A DNA stretch of 64,000 nt. It comes from SXRF01 sp039808985. GTDB taxonomy: Bacteria; Pseudomonadota; Alphaproteobacteria; Rickettsiales; SXRF01. The stretch spans positions 1 to 64,000 of the forward strand of contig JBDHUC010000007.1 of assembly GCA_039808985.1 (NCBI GenBank), read 5' to 3'. Below, one piece after another: positions 1-8,416 of the stretch. The notes under the pieces are model-generated. The model did not search any database. It saw nothing but the letters and a program-made list of their open reading frames with translations, and had not been told where the DNA came from. The first letter of the stretch is position 1. Every line of letters starts with the position of its first letter. The position numbers and the translations under genes were made by a program.

Positions 1-38
1 AAATGCGGAGTGGTTCTGGCATTATTATGTACGTTCAT
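1..38 (-). CDS. Possible 5' end of an unknown gene, cut by the window edge
   Basis: An ATG at position 38 on the minus strand opens a frame that runs off the window after about 12 codons. A good ribosome-binding sequence (AAGGAA) lies about 7 bases upstream. It lies downstream of the capsid gene in the same direction, so it could be the next gene of the head module. The visible residues (starting MNVHNNA) are too few to assign a family. It could also be chance. Confidence 0.3.
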   Translation of the reverse strand, partial: MNVHNNARTTPH

Positions 39-147
39 GCGGTTGTTCCTTTGCTGTGTGGGGTGGGCAAAACTCACATACAGCAAAACAATCGTGTGAA
101 CAACCTATTGAGATACGACACTTAGCTCCTCACAGAATGACGAAAGA

Positions 148-1344
148 CTAAGCTAATTTCATTAATTTAATGGCGTCGAAATTCACGACGTCGCCGCCTA
201 CGCGTTTGGTTGCATAGAATTTCACAAATGGTTTTTCGGTGAATGGGTCACGCAGTATGCTGATACCCTGGCGATCTACTATCTGGTAAGCAGATTTGAA
301 ATCACCAACTGCAACTGAAAGTGAATTGCTGGCAGCAATAGGCATATCTGCCGCCATATATACAGGCACGCCCATAAGGGTATCCGGGGCCCCTGCCGCA
401 AGCCCTGGCTGCCACATATACTGGTTGGTAGTCGCCTGTTTCAGCAAGCGTACCGACTGAACTACAGTGCGGTTCATAAGGAAGTTCGCGCGCTTACTGT
501 ACGAATCTTTAAGGGCATAGAACAGGGAAATGATAGCATCAGCAGTCACCGCACCGCTGCTACCGGAATTCACCTGTTGTATCTGGCCCCAGTTTGTTCC
601 CGCAGCGTAGGTCAGGATGCCACGTGGTTGCCCAACACCGCTGCCGCTGATAAATGCAGTATTTTCCTTACGGCTGAAAATATCGGCGATTTTGCCTGAC
701 AGCCAGCTCTCAATATCAATTGCCGCATCATCAACCAGTTTCTGGGTAGCTTTTGGCTGGGCATATAATTCATGGGTTGGGATATTGCGCTTGGCAAGGG
801 TCGGGCTGCTGGTTTCCGTTATTGCACCAGTTTCCGATGTCCATCCTGCCGCTGCCTGGTCATGATCGTCTATAAGCTCCAGTGCATCTGATGAAATATT
901 CTCAACCGATGCCAATTGGCGCATAGGAGAAGTTTCAAAAATTGCCTGTACGATTTTAGATGACATATGCGGAGTAACAAGATAGCCGCCGTCAGGATCA
1001 GAGCTTACCGAAAGAGCTTTTGTCTGCAGGTTTTCCAGGCTGCCTTCCATCCCTTTACGCAGGTAGTTCCTAAATGCTTTAGTGTATTCAGAATTTGTTT
1101 CATGGTTTTTATATCCAATCTGCTCGTTACCAAGGAACGGGCGGTTATAGGCAGTTTCAATAGTATCCAGGCGCGATTTATAATTATCCAGCGCCATGCT
1201 TATATTGCTGAGATGCTCGTTATAAAGCGGGTCGGCGTTACCTTTGCGTTCAATTTCATTTAGACGCGCATCATTAATCTGCTTGAATTGCTCCCATGCA
1301 TTGCCAAGCGAGGCAACGCGATCTGTAATTTCATTTATACTCAT
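148..1344 (-). CDS. HK97-type major capsid protein, GTA-like
   Basis: The product is a 398-residue major capsid protein of the HK97 fold. Residues 1-70 are a charged, helical delta/scaffold-like segment (motifs FKQINDARLNEIERKG and LYNEHLSNI) of the kind seen in alphaproteobacterial gene transfer agent (GTA) capsids. The capsid domain starts near residue 105 (SVSSDPDGGYLVTP) and shows the family motifs SPMRQLASV, RGILTYAAGTNWG, FLMNR and MGVPVYMAADMP. The start has a clear AAGGAA site. The protease gene lies 26 bases upstream, the usual maturation partner order. Capsid identity is secure. GTA rather than prophage origin is inferred from sequence style and the absence of integrase, lysis or replication genes. 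Confidence 0.93.
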   Translation of the reverse strand: MSINEITDRVASLGNAWEQFKQINDARLNEIERKGNADPLYNEHLSNISMALDNYKSRLDTIETAYNRPFLGNEQIGYKNHETNSEYTKAFRNYLRKGMEGSLENLQTKALSVSSDPDGGYLVTPHMSSKIVQAIFETSPMRQLASVENISSDALELIDDHDQAAAGWTSETGAITETSSPTLAKRNIPTHELYAQPKATQKLVDDAAIDIESWLSGKIADIFSRKENTAFISGSGVGQPRGILTYAAGTNWGQIQQVNSGSSGAVTADAIISLFYALKDSYSKRANFLMNRTVVQSVRLLKQATTNQYMWQPGLAAGAPDTLMGVPVYMAADMPIAASNSLSVAVGDFKSAYQIVDRQGISILRDPFTEKPFVKFYATKRVGGDVVNFDAIKLMKLA

Positions 1345-1370
1345 AATTTTTTCCTTATTTTTGTTGTTGA

Positions 1371-1937
1371 TTATTTGATTTGCAGTGCAGCTATTGCCAT
1401 ATCCAGAGCATTTGCCAGGCCTGCTATCTGCATGTCTGGAATTCTTTGTTTAACTACTGTAATTTTTGCCGCATCATTAGCCGGGAATGTCACCAGGCTT
1501 ATTTCCCATAGCTCTACGGCAGACAGTATACGAACGCCTGTTTTTTCATTCAGGCGATATTTAACTGGTGAATATCCGATGGAAAGCCCGCCGATTACCC
1601 CTTCTTTAAGCAGTGCATAAGCCTCTTTCGCCCTTGCTATATCCAGAAGGAGCCTGCCTTCTACATAAAGGCCGTTTTTATCTTCAAACATGCGTTCAAA
1701 AATTCCAATTGGTTCATCCTGCTGGTGTTGCCACAGCATTTTGATGTCCCCAATCCGGCCTTTTAAAGTTTCAGAGAATGCCCCACGGACAATCACATCT
1801 TTCTGGTTATCAACTACATCGAAAACACTGGCATAGCCTGCGAACCGGCCAGATGGATCCAATGATTTGACATCCAGAAAAAAGGCAAGCCTCTTCCTTT
1901 CGCGCATATTTGCGCTTATTTTCTTGTCATAATACAT
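1371..1937 (-). CDS. HK97 family prohead protease (peptidase S78), GTA-like
   Basis: The 188-residue protein belongs to the phage prohead maturation protease family, which trims the capsid delta domain after shell assembly. It opens with the family phrase FAGYASVFDVVDNQKD and GAF. The likely catalytic His is in MLWQHQQDEPIG and the nucleophile Ser in GGLSIGYSP, both at the expected spacing. Length is normal for a stand-alone protease. The capsid gene follows on the same strand. The portal gene that normally precedes it directly is displaced about 1.9 kb upstream, with other genes in between. Confidence 0.9.
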   Translation of the reverse strand: MYYDKKISANMRERKRLAFFLDVKSLDPSGRFAGYASVFDVVDNQKDVIVRGAFSETLKGRIGDIKMLWQHQQDEPIGIFERMFEDKNGLYVEGRLLLDIARAKEAYALLKEGVIGGLSIGYSPVKYRLNEKTGVRILSAVELWEISLVTFPANDAAKITVVKQRIPDMQIAGLANALDMAIAALQIK

Positions 1938-2059
1938 ATTAACCTATTGATTTATTTAAATTATTGTAATTTCCGACAAATTCATTAAACTGTAATAATA
2001 CTATGTTTAAGAATTATGTTATATTTTACCTGTTCATAATTTTATTACAGGGATAAACA

Positions 2060-2362
2060 ATGGCCAGCACCGAGAAATCAGCTCTTACTCCTACCGAGCA
2101 GTACTACATTGATGCAATCAACCATAATACTCATTCCGGGCATGCAGATGAAAAGAGCAAGGAATGCGCAGATCGCCAAGGGCTAGTGGCAAAAATACAC
2201 GATAATGCAGGACCATATACAATGGTAAATTTAGACTCACTAAAAAAAATTGTTGATGAAGTATGCAAAGACTTCCCTGAGCGTTCACGTCCTAACTCAC
2301 CATCAGACGTTACTGTTACTCCACCCCCTACACATAATACCCCAAGCTCAAGAGCCAGGTAA
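2060..2362 (+). CDS. Hypothetical small protein
   Basis: This 100-residue frame starts with ATG preceded by a good ribosome-binding site (CAGGGATAAACA). I do not recognise a family. The protein is polar, with no signal peptide or membrane segment, has two His-rich stretches (NHNTHSGHAD and the C-terminal PTHNTP), and ends in a Pro/Ser/Thr-rich tail. It is transcribed opposite to all the surrounding GTA-like and redox genes and has its own AT-rich upstream region. It may be a lineage-specific or recently acquired gene. The start signal makes it more likely real than chance. Confidence 0.5.
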   Translation: MASTEKSALTPTEQYYIDAINHNTHSGHADEKSKECADRQGLVAKIHDNAGPYTMVNLDSLKKIVDEVCKDFPERSRPNSPSDVTVTPPPTHNTPSSRAR

Positions 2363-2422
2363 TTACATTTTTGCGCTTGCGCTTTTTAATTTTTACTGAT
2401 GATGGCTATAAGTTACTCTTTT

Positions 2423-2995
2423 TCATTTCACTTTCTCCGCCACTACCCGAAATTCAACGCGCACTTCATTTTTTACCACATCATCCTTTGACCACTGCCC
2501 CTGTCCCACCCCATAATCACTGCGGCGCAAGGTTATATAACCATTGGCTATAACAGTTTTGCTATCGGGGAACTGCAACCGGAAATTCAGCATCACCGGT
2601 ACAGTTTTGTCCCTTAATTTCAGCGTACCATCAGCATAATAATTTTCTGAGCTTGGCATCCGAGTTATTGCTTTGCTGGTAAAAACCGCAGTAGGAAAAC
2701 TCGATGAATCCAGCCAGTCCTTAGATACAAGGTTTTTAGCGATCTCATCATAATCAGCGCTGACACTCGCTGTCGGGACTTCTACAATAATTTTGCTATC
2801 TGTAAGCTTATCATGGTCAAAATTAATAGTAGCAGAAAAATCCTTAAATTGCCCTTCAACAGGTGCGCCATTATTTATGGCATAGAACTTAAGGGAACTT
2901 TTTTCCTTTATTAGTTTATAAGCAGGGGCATCAGCCAGAGCCGGGAAAGAAAACGGTAGGCTAAATACCAGTATCAGAGCTATTATTTTTTGCAT
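2423..2995 (-). CDS. YceI-like periplasmic lipocalin-fold protein
   Basis: YceI proteins are periplasmic beta-barrels that bind isoprenoid or other hydrophobic ligands. The ATG at 2995 is preferred over an upstream in-frame start because it begins a clean signal peptide (MQKIIALILVFSLPFSFPALA). The mature 170 residues show family features: F-x-A-x-N around GQFKDFSATINFD, the LVSKDWLDSSSFPTAVFTSK segment, and RRSDYGVGQGQW near the end. A cytochrome b561 gene lies just upstream on the same strand. YceI/b561 pairs are common, and the b561 partner may supply electrons. The 215-base gap between the two holds a palindromic repeat element. Confidence 0.92.
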   Translation of the reverse strand: MQKIIALILVFSLPFSFPALADAPAYKLIKEKSSLKFYAINNGAPVEGQFKDFSATINFDHDKLTDSKIIVEVPTASVSADYDEIAKNLVSKDWLDSSSFPTAVFTSKAITRMPSSENYYADGTLKLRDKTVPVMLNFRLQFPDSKTVIANGYITLRRSDYGVGQGQWSKDDVVKNEVRVEFRVVAEKVK

Positions 2996-3015
2996 TGGAT
3001 TTACCTTTAAAATAA

Positions 3016-3218
3016 GGTTCTGCTGACATTCAAAAAGATAACTTAGAGAAAATACCGGTTTACGAGAACCGTAGCGGAGCGTACACAGCAAATCCACATG
3101 TGGGATTTGCTCTTTGTAAAGTACAAAATCCCGTATACGGATTTTGTATGTACGTGAGCTTTGGGCGCGCAGAAAACTGGCATTTGCAGCAAGTTAGGAT
3201 TTGAATGTCGTCAGATCC
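3016..3218. repeat. Palindromic MITE-like element with imperfect terminal inverted repeats
   Basis: A left arm at 3016-3044 and a right arm at 3191-3218 are imperfect inverted copies. Both read AAGTTA...GAATGTC...CAGAnCC when oriented outside-in. Between them are two near-perfect hairpins: AGCAAATCC/GGATTTGCT (3087-3095 with 3103-3111) and TACAAAATCC/GGATTTTGTA (3122-3131 with 3139-3148). The right arm overlaps the last codons and stop of the cytochrome b561 gene. Parts recur at 8417-8523 and 55756-55792. No transposase is encoded, so it would be a non-autonomous element. Confidence 0.7.
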
Positions 3219-3756
3219 TAGGAAGCATACGTAGCAATATATTATCCTTATAATAAAAATGATGCAACAATGCAGCAAGCACATGCAACGAAATTAAAAC
3301 TATAAGAATCCATGCCAAAATCTCATGCAATTCTGCCATATCGTGCGCAAATTTTTTATCTGGCGAAACAAGGGATGGAAGCACAAACAACCCAAAAAAT
3401 GATATAGGGAAACCTGCAGCCGATGACATAAGCCAGCCGGTAACAGGCATGGCAAACATAAAAACATAAAGTAAAAAATGCACCGCCTTAGCGCCAAATT
3501 TTGAAATCCGATGTATGCTATCAGGAAATAGTGGGCTTATATCAATAATTTTCCAGCCAAGCCGCATACAGGCAAGAATAAGTATAACAATACCAAACTC
3601 CTTATGAAGCCCTATAAGCTTGAATTTATCCGGGCTATTTTCCATATCAGACATAATAAGCCCCACAGCTATCATTCCGATAATCAAAACAGCAATAGCC
3701 CAATGGAAAAACTTAGCAATACCACCATATGCCTGAAGAGTATTTCGGAAGCACAT
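3211..3756 (-). CDS. Cytochrome b561 family membrane protein
   Basis: The 181-residue protein has four membrane helices (about residues 12-32, 46-64, 87-110 and 142-165). Histidines sit where the family places its two b-type haems: FHW near the N-terminus, GLHKEFG before helix 2, VHFLLY in helix 3 and LHVLAALLHH in helix 4. It would move electrons across the inner membrane, possibly to the YceI partner encoded next. The last residues (RMLPRI) and the stop codon lie inside the right arm of a palindromic element, so the native C-terminus may have been altered by its insertion. It separates portal from protease genes of the GTA-like module. Confidence 0.9.
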   Translation of the reverse strand: MCFRNTLQAYGGIAKFFHWAIAVLIIGMIAVGLIMSDMENSPDKFKLIGLHKEFGIVILILACMRLGWKIIDISPLFPDSIHRISKFGAKAVHFLLYVFMFAMPVTGWLMSSAAGFPISFFGLFVLPSLVSPDKKFAHDMAELHEILAWILIVLISLHVLAALLHHFYYKDNILLRMLPRI

Positions 3757-3823
3757 TATGTAAACTCCTCAATAATTAAATACTGTTTGCAGTTTACGAT
3801 GTTAATATTACTACGCAACGATT

Positions 3824-5038
3824 TTATTTTTGCGCTAAAGGTGAATAGCCGACTGCAATGCGTTTTTCATCGTCAGTAAGGAAGCTTGATTTTTCCACCC
3901 TGTCCCATATAGCCTGATTGCTTGCTGCAAGGGCAGTTATCCCATCCGTATCTGCTGCAAGTTCCAGCTTGCCATCAAAAAATGGTAGCAGCCAGTTATT
4001 GAGCCTGTCTATTGTTCGCTCAACCAGAGGAACAACAGTTTGTTCCCACAAAGCCAGCCGCGCTTCCTGAAGGTTGGAATAAGTATTATCCCCAGGTATT
4101 CCAAGAAGCTGTGGCGGGACACCAAAAGCTAGGGCTATATCCCTGGCGGATGAATGCTTAGCCTCCACAAAATCCATATCTTTAGGGCTCATACTCATTT
4201 CCTTCCAGTCAAGCCCGCCTTCAAGCAATAATGGCCTTCCGGAATTTTCAGGGCCGGAAAACTGTTCTTCGATCTGTTGCTTTATTCTATTATATTGGTC
4301 GGTTGACAACACCCCTCCTCCTGCCGCCTCCAGTCCCACCACCAGTGCTCCGCTTGGCCTTGCTCCGTTTTGAAGCAATGATTGGTTCCATGCTCCGGAC
4401 TGATTGTGCTGGTCAATGCTGTATGCCGCGGCTTCAACTGAAGAAAGCCCGTACCAGTCATTCAGGGGATTAAATTTGCGAATATGCAATATCATGGACT
4501 TGCCGGTAATTTTATCCACCGGAAAATCCCGCGACTGGTTGCCTATAATATATCTGTATGATTCAGGTAATGCTGATTTACCAGCAATTATGGAAATCCG
4601 GTCAGGGCGCAGCAAATGCAGTTCTTTTGGCGGTTCATCCTTGGCGCCAATCGCCTGTATAAAAACATTCCCGCTTATCTGATAATAATTATAAAGAGCC
4701 TGGAAAAAATCGCTTGTAGCCTGCATCGGGTTTGGCCGCTTTAATATATCTAACACGGGGTGTATTTTTTCTTCACGGCGGACACCTTTAGAATTTACAG
4801 AATACAATTCTATTTTCACCGATGATGCCGCAGTGGACACCATATCTATTGCCCTGTGCGCTATAACATTTTTAACATAGGCCTCCCTGGCAAATTGCGC
4901 ATAATCCCTGTCCATCCATACAGCCTGCCCTGGCATAACCATGTATGAACGGGCTGTATATCCAACAGAATTAATGGCATAGTTTTGTGCATTTTTTTTA
5001 CCAAAAAATTTGCTTAGCAATGTCTGTGCTTGAGCCAT
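3824..5038 (-). CDS. Phage portal protein, GTA-like
   Basis: This is a 404-residue portal, the ring through which DNA is packed into the head. The ATG at 5038 is chosen because it has a strong AAAGGAAAG site; the frame extends about 20 residues upstream without one. The stretch NDWYGLSSVEAAAYSID, followed by NQSLLQNGARPSGALV, is characteristic of portals of alphaproteobacterial gene transfer agents. LGIPGDNTYSNLQEAR is the usual C-terminal portal motif. Length matches the family. Terminase would normally lie upstream, but an alpha-carbonic-anhydrase-like gene on the opposite strand is there instead. Confidence 0.92.
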   Translation of the reverse strand: MAQAQTLLSKFFGKKNAQNYAINSVGYTARSYMVMPGQAVWMDRDYAQFAREAYVKNVIAHRAIDMVSTAASSVKIELYSVNSKGVRREEKIHPVLDILKRPNPMQATSDFFQALYNYYQISGNVFIQAIGAKDEPPKELHLLRPDRISIIAGKSALPESYRYIIGNQSRDFPVDKITGKSMILHIRKFNPLNDWYGLSSVEAAAYSIDQHNQSGAWNQSLLQNGARPSGALVVGLEAAGGGVLSTDQYNRIKQQIEEQFSGPENSGRPLLLEGGLDWKEMSMSPKDMDFVEAKHSSARDIALAFGVPPQLLGIPGDNTYSNLQEARLALWEQTVVPLVERTIDRLNNWLLPFFDGKLELAADTDGITALAASNQAIWDRVEKSSFLTDDEKRIAVGYSPLAQK

Positions 5039-5219
5039 GCGCTTTCCTTTATGACTAATATGAAATATTCTATGAAATGTTACGATGTGAAGACGCAAAT
5101 TATGCAGCGTATATTTAATTCATAATGCGGGTTTTAATGGTCAGGAAGTAAAAAAATATTTTAAATCGAAAAAATATAAATATAGTATGCTCAATGTTTA
5201 TAGCCGGGATATTAAAATT

Positions 5220-5981
5220 ATGCGTTATATATATATATATTGTTTAATCTTACCCTTTGTTTCCATAGTCCCAGCCCCAGTCCTTGCACAGAGAGATGTA
5301 CCTGCAGTACCAGAAGGAGTATGGAGCTATGATGATGATTATACCGGCCAGGAGGACTGGGGCGCCGTAAAGGCATATGCGGTTTGTGAAAGTGGCACCC
5401 ACCAGTCACCAATAAACATAACATATACAAAACCAGATAAGCTTCCGGCGCTTAATTTTAAATACAATAATGCCGAAGGCGTCTTAAAATTAGAGCCAAA
5501 CAGATCATTTATTTTTTATGCTGTAAATGGTGGCAAATTAACAATCGGTGATGACACTTATTCATTACATTCCATTGAAATACATTCACCTAGCAGCCAC
5601 AGGGTAAAAGATGGTTTTTATCCGGCAGAAATCCACCTTATTCATAAGAATGAAAAAGGCGATATGCTTATAGTTGCCGAGTTTGTAAATATCGGCGCTG
5701 AGAACCCGGCTATAGCTAAGATGATTAAGCAGATAACCGAAAGAAATCTGGATAAGTTCTCTGTAAATACTGACAGTCTTGTTTCTAATAACCAGTCATA
5801 TTATGCATATGACGGCTCACTTCCATATCCTCCATGCACCGAGAATGCACATTGGAAAATAATGAAACATCCCATTACAATTTCAAGGGAGCAATTATCT
5901 TTCATAGCCAGAATTATCGGCCGCAATTCCAGGCTTCCGCAACCTGTTTATATGCGTGAGGTTTTAGAATCAACTCCTTAA
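5220..5981 (+). CDS. Alpha-carbonic-anhydrase-like periplasmic protein, probably inactive
   Basis: The ATG at 5220 gives a signal peptide ending in APVLAQ; an upstream ATG at 5187 would extend it. The fold signature of alpha-carbonic anhydrase is clear: a CESGTHQSPINI block, HSPSSH, PAEIHLIH and GSLPYPPC, with two cysteines placed for the conserved disulfide. Key catalytic positions differ. The first zinc histidine of the usual FHFH pair is Glu here (SIEIH), the gatekeeper Thr of SLTTPP is Pro (SLPYPP), and the proton-shuttle His of the NGH motif is missing (PNRSF). The second and third zinc ligands appear intact. By analogy with eukaryotic carbonic anhydrase-related proteins it may be a binding protein. 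Family certain, loss of activity inferred. Confidence 0.85.
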   Translation: MRYIYIYCLILPFVSIVPAPVLAQRDVPAVPEGVWSYDDDYTGQEDWGAVKAYAVCESGTHQSPINITYTKPDKLPALNFKYNNAEGVLKLEPNRSFIFYAVNGGKLTIGDDTYSLHSIEIHSPSSHRVKDGFYPAEIHLIHKNEKGDMLIVAEFVNIGAENPAIAKMIKQITERNLDKFSVNTDSLVSNNQSYYAYDGSLPYPPCTENAHWKIMKHPITISREQLSFIARIIGRNSRLPQPVYMREVLESTP

Positions 5982-6044
5982 CTGTTTATTATAATTTGTT
6001 CCATTATGGGACAACACCCTACACAACCTATAATAGATTTACTA

Positions 6045-6073
6045 TTGACTTTCCTATCACAATAAGAGATAAA
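6045..6073 (+). promoter_or_regulatory. Candidate sigma-70 promoter in the 5982-6238 gap
   Basis: TTGACT at 6045-6050 is followed after 17 bases by GATAAA, a fair -35/-10 pair pointing at the STAS gene about 165 bases downstream. The rest of the 257-base gap holds no open frame of note and no clear terminator for the upstream gene. Confidence 0.35.
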
Positions 6074-6238
6074 GATTACCATGATAAATCAGGCAAATAA
6101 CATAAAGAGAAGAGTGAATAAGTAGAGCATGAACAACCTATTACCTGACATTCAACTATGGAAAACCAAGCATAATGCCTTATACTTTGGACAAGTCAGG
6201 GCAAGTTGAAATAAGCATAATAATTTTAAGGATATAAT

Positions 6239-6541
6239 ATGGAATACACAGTAGCTTCTTCAAATTCAATTACCTCTATAAAACTTACAGGGCAATTTAC
6301 ATTTTCAGATACTAATAAATTCAAGAATATCCTTGATTTGCTCTATGAAAACAGCATCAAAGTGATGACATTGGATTTTTCTGATGTCACCTTCATAGAT
6401 TCATCATGTATGGGTATGCTCCTTTTGTTGCGTGATGAATGCCAGGCGCAAAACACCTCGCTTAATATACAATCACCTCAGGGGCAGGTAGAAAAAATTT
6501 TCCATATATCTAAATTCCACCAGCTTTTCTCAATAAACTAG
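6239..6541 (+). CDS. STAS-domain anti-anti-sigma factor
   Basis: A 100-residue single STAS domain of the SpoIIAA/RsbV type. It shows the beta-strand and turn pattern ending in LDFSDVTFIDSSCMGMLLLL, where the Ser in DSS occupies the phosphorylation site of anti-sigma antagonists. In this family the dephosphorylated form sequesters an anti-sigma serine kinase. The next gene, 13 bases on, encodes just such a kinase-like ATPase, so the two probably form a partner-switching pair. No sigma factor or PP2C phosphatase is encoded nearby. Confidence 0.88.
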   Translation: MEYTVASSNSITSIKLTGQFTFSDTNKFKNILDLLYENSIKVMTLDFSDVTFIDSSCMGMLLLLRDECQAQNTSLNIQSPQGQVEKIFHISKFHQLFSIN

Positions 6542-6554
6542 CTGGTATGATTTT

Positions 6555-7301
6555 ATGCACGATGCTCTTGCTAAATATCTTCCCGATTACGGCAAAAATT
6601 TAGCTTATGAGCAGAAAAATTTTATACATAAACCATTCTTTTTCACTATAGCTGATTACCGGAAAACCAGCGAAGCATTAGAATCCGTTATTGCTTTACC
6701 ACACAAAGCATTTATTGAAATCACCCCTTACAACAAGCATAAAAAATCATTTGAATATTTATTGGATGAGTCACCTGATTTTGCTTTATCACTTTCAACA
6801 ATAAGCTGCCACACAAGCAGTTTGGCTCATATTTTTGCGAATTTACTGGATAAGCGCTTCGCATTAAATAGCAAAAAAAATACAGAAATCAAAATCTGTC
6901 TTCAGGAGGCAATAACCAATGCCATGTTGCATGGTAATTTAAAAATGCGTAGTGATTTCCATACTGTAAAAGGTTTATATGCTTATCATGAAGAAATAAA
7001 TAAGCGCCTTATATTGGAGCATTACAGGTTTTCAACAATCAATATCCGGGCATGGAATAAGAAAGACTCTATAAAAATTGCAATAAGTGATGATGGCAGT
7101 GGTTTCAGAATTCCCACATATAAAGAAGATAATAAATCTCCAAATGGCCGCGGCTTAATTATTATACAAGAACTATCAGACAAAGCATGGGTAGAGAAAG
7201 GCTCAAAATCATTATTTATGGATTTTAAAAAATCAACTGGTAATCCACCCGCCGCCTATCAGCTTGTCACCGATATAAGCAACGCAGGCCTGCCCTGGTG
7301 A
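6555..7301 (+). CDS. HATPase-domain protein, RsbW/SpoIIAB-like serine kinase
   Basis: The 248-residue protein has a GHKL ATPase domain in its C-terminal two thirds: N-box LQEAITNAMLHGN, G1 box SDDGSGF and G2 box GRGLIIIQEL. This is the anti-sigma kinase type, fitting the STAS gene just upstream. The N-terminal ~90 residues show no motif I recognise and may be a sensor or partner-binding region. Its last 69 bases overlap the end of mnmA on the opposite strand, so the two convergent genes share their 3' ends. The residues after MDFKK are probably not needed for the fold. Confidence 0.82.
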   Translation: MHDALAKYLPDYGKNLAYEQKNFIHKPFFFTIADYRKTSEALESVIALPHKAFIEITPYNKHKKSFEYLLDESPDFALSLSTISCHTSSLAHIFANLLDKRFALNSKKNTEIKICLQEAITNAMLHGNLKMRSDFHTVKGLYAYHEEINKRLILEHYRFSTINIRAWNKKDSIKIAISDDGSGFRIPTYKEDNKSPNGRGLIIIQELSDKAWVEKGSKSLFMDFKKSTGNPPAAYQLVTDISNAGLPW

Positions 7302-8357
7302 AACTGCGGCTTGTGGCTCTTTTAATGTCACCACTGCCCGTCCATTTCCTAAGATTTTTATGGTAGCTGGAACGCCAGCCTGAGTTGATCTGGTTTTAAC
7401 CGTAAATTCCCTGTTATCCGCCATCTGTAATCCGTCATCTGATAGCCAGTTACACTCACGGATAGAAAATTCAATCCTAAGCAAATCCTCTTTACGCCCC
7501 ACTATCACCTGTTTTTTTTCAGCATCAAGGCGGATAACATAAAGCGGTTCACCACTTCCGCCGATTCCCAACCCTTTGCGCTGCCCGACCGTATAATTTA
7601 TTATACCGTCATGCCTGCCTATTACTTTGCCGTCCGTGGTTATAATATCACCTCCATCAAGAGCACCGGGACGGAGTTTTTCAATAACTTTAGCGTAACC
7701 GCCGGTTGGCACGAAACAAATATCCTGGCTATCAGGCTTATCGGCAACCTGCAAACCAAAACGGGCAGCCAGTGCTCGGGTTTCGTCCTTACTTTTCAGA
7801 TGCCCTAGTGGAAAACGCAAAAAATCAAGCTGTTCTTTAGTAGTTGCGAATAAAAAATAACTCTGGTCACGGCTGGGATCGGCCGCCCTTACCATCTGTG
7901 CCGTTCCATTTTCCACCGCCCTTTGCACATAATGCCCTGTTGCCATGCAATCTGCCCCCAGGTCACGGGCTGTTTGCAGCAAGTCTTTAAATTTTACCGA
8001 CTGGTTGCATTTCACGCAGGGAATCGGCGTTTCCCCGGCCAGGTAACTATCGACAAAATCATCCATCACGCTTTCTTTGAATTTGCTCTCATAATTAAGC
8101 ACATAATGGGCAATGCCCAGTTTTTCCGCCACCCGGCGCGCATCATGAATATCCTGCCCGGCACAACATGCACCTTTTTTATTTACCATCGCCCCGTGGT
8201 CATAAAGCTGCAAAGTTATGCCTATAACATTATAACCCTGCTCAGAAAGCAGCGCGGCAACAGCAGAGGAATCCACCCCGCCGGACATGGCAACCACAAC
8301 TTTGGTGTCTTTTTCCGGTTTATTAAAGCCTAGGGAGTTCAGTTCAACTTTATACAT
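7233..8357 (-). CDS. mnmA: tRNA-specific 2-thiouridylase MnmA
   Basis: MnmA adds sulfur to U34 of Lys, Glu and Gln tRNAs. The 374-residue protein has the PP-loop AMSGGVDSSAVAALL, the first catalytic Cys in PCVKCNQSVKF, the second in SQDICFVPTGGY, the MATGHYVQ motif and the C-terminal barrel ending in LIGGGWI. I chose ATG 8357 because a GGTGG ribosome site is well spaced for it; an upstream GTG at 8366 is possible. The gene overlaps the HATPase gene tail to tail by 69 bases. Confidence 0.96.
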   Translation of the reverse strand: MYKVELNSLGFNKPEKDTKVVVAMSGGVDSSAVAALLSEQGYNVIGITLQLYDHGAMVNKKGACCAGQDIHDARRVAEKLGIAHYVLNYESKFKESVMDDFVDSYLAGETPIPCVKCNQSVKFKDLLQTARDLGADCMATGHYVQRAVENGTAQMVRAADPSRDQSYFLFATTKEQLDFLRFPLGHLKSKDETRALAARFGLQVADKPDSQDICFVPTGGYAKVIEKLRPGALDGGDIITTDGKVIGRHDGIINYTVGQRKGLGIGGSGEPLYVIRLDAEKKQVIVGRKEDLLRIEFSIRECNWLSDDGLQMADNREFTVKTRSTQAGVPATIKILGNGRAVVTLKEPQAAVSPGQACVAYIGDKLIGGGWITS

Positions 8358-8416
8358 AAAACCCACCTATACTAGAATTTTTACATTCTGCCACAGTCAA
8401 TTCATAATATACGACT

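Noticed and set aside
3060..3284. Minus-strand frame of 74 codons between YceI and cytochrome b561
   Set aside because: It lies across the palindromic element and the end of the b561 gene in another frame; Cys/Ile-rich translation with no start signal.
5982..6238. Possible small RNA or peptide gene between the CA-like and STAS genes
   Set aside because: Only a 13-codon frame and no clear hairpin; nothing beyond a weak promoter candidate.
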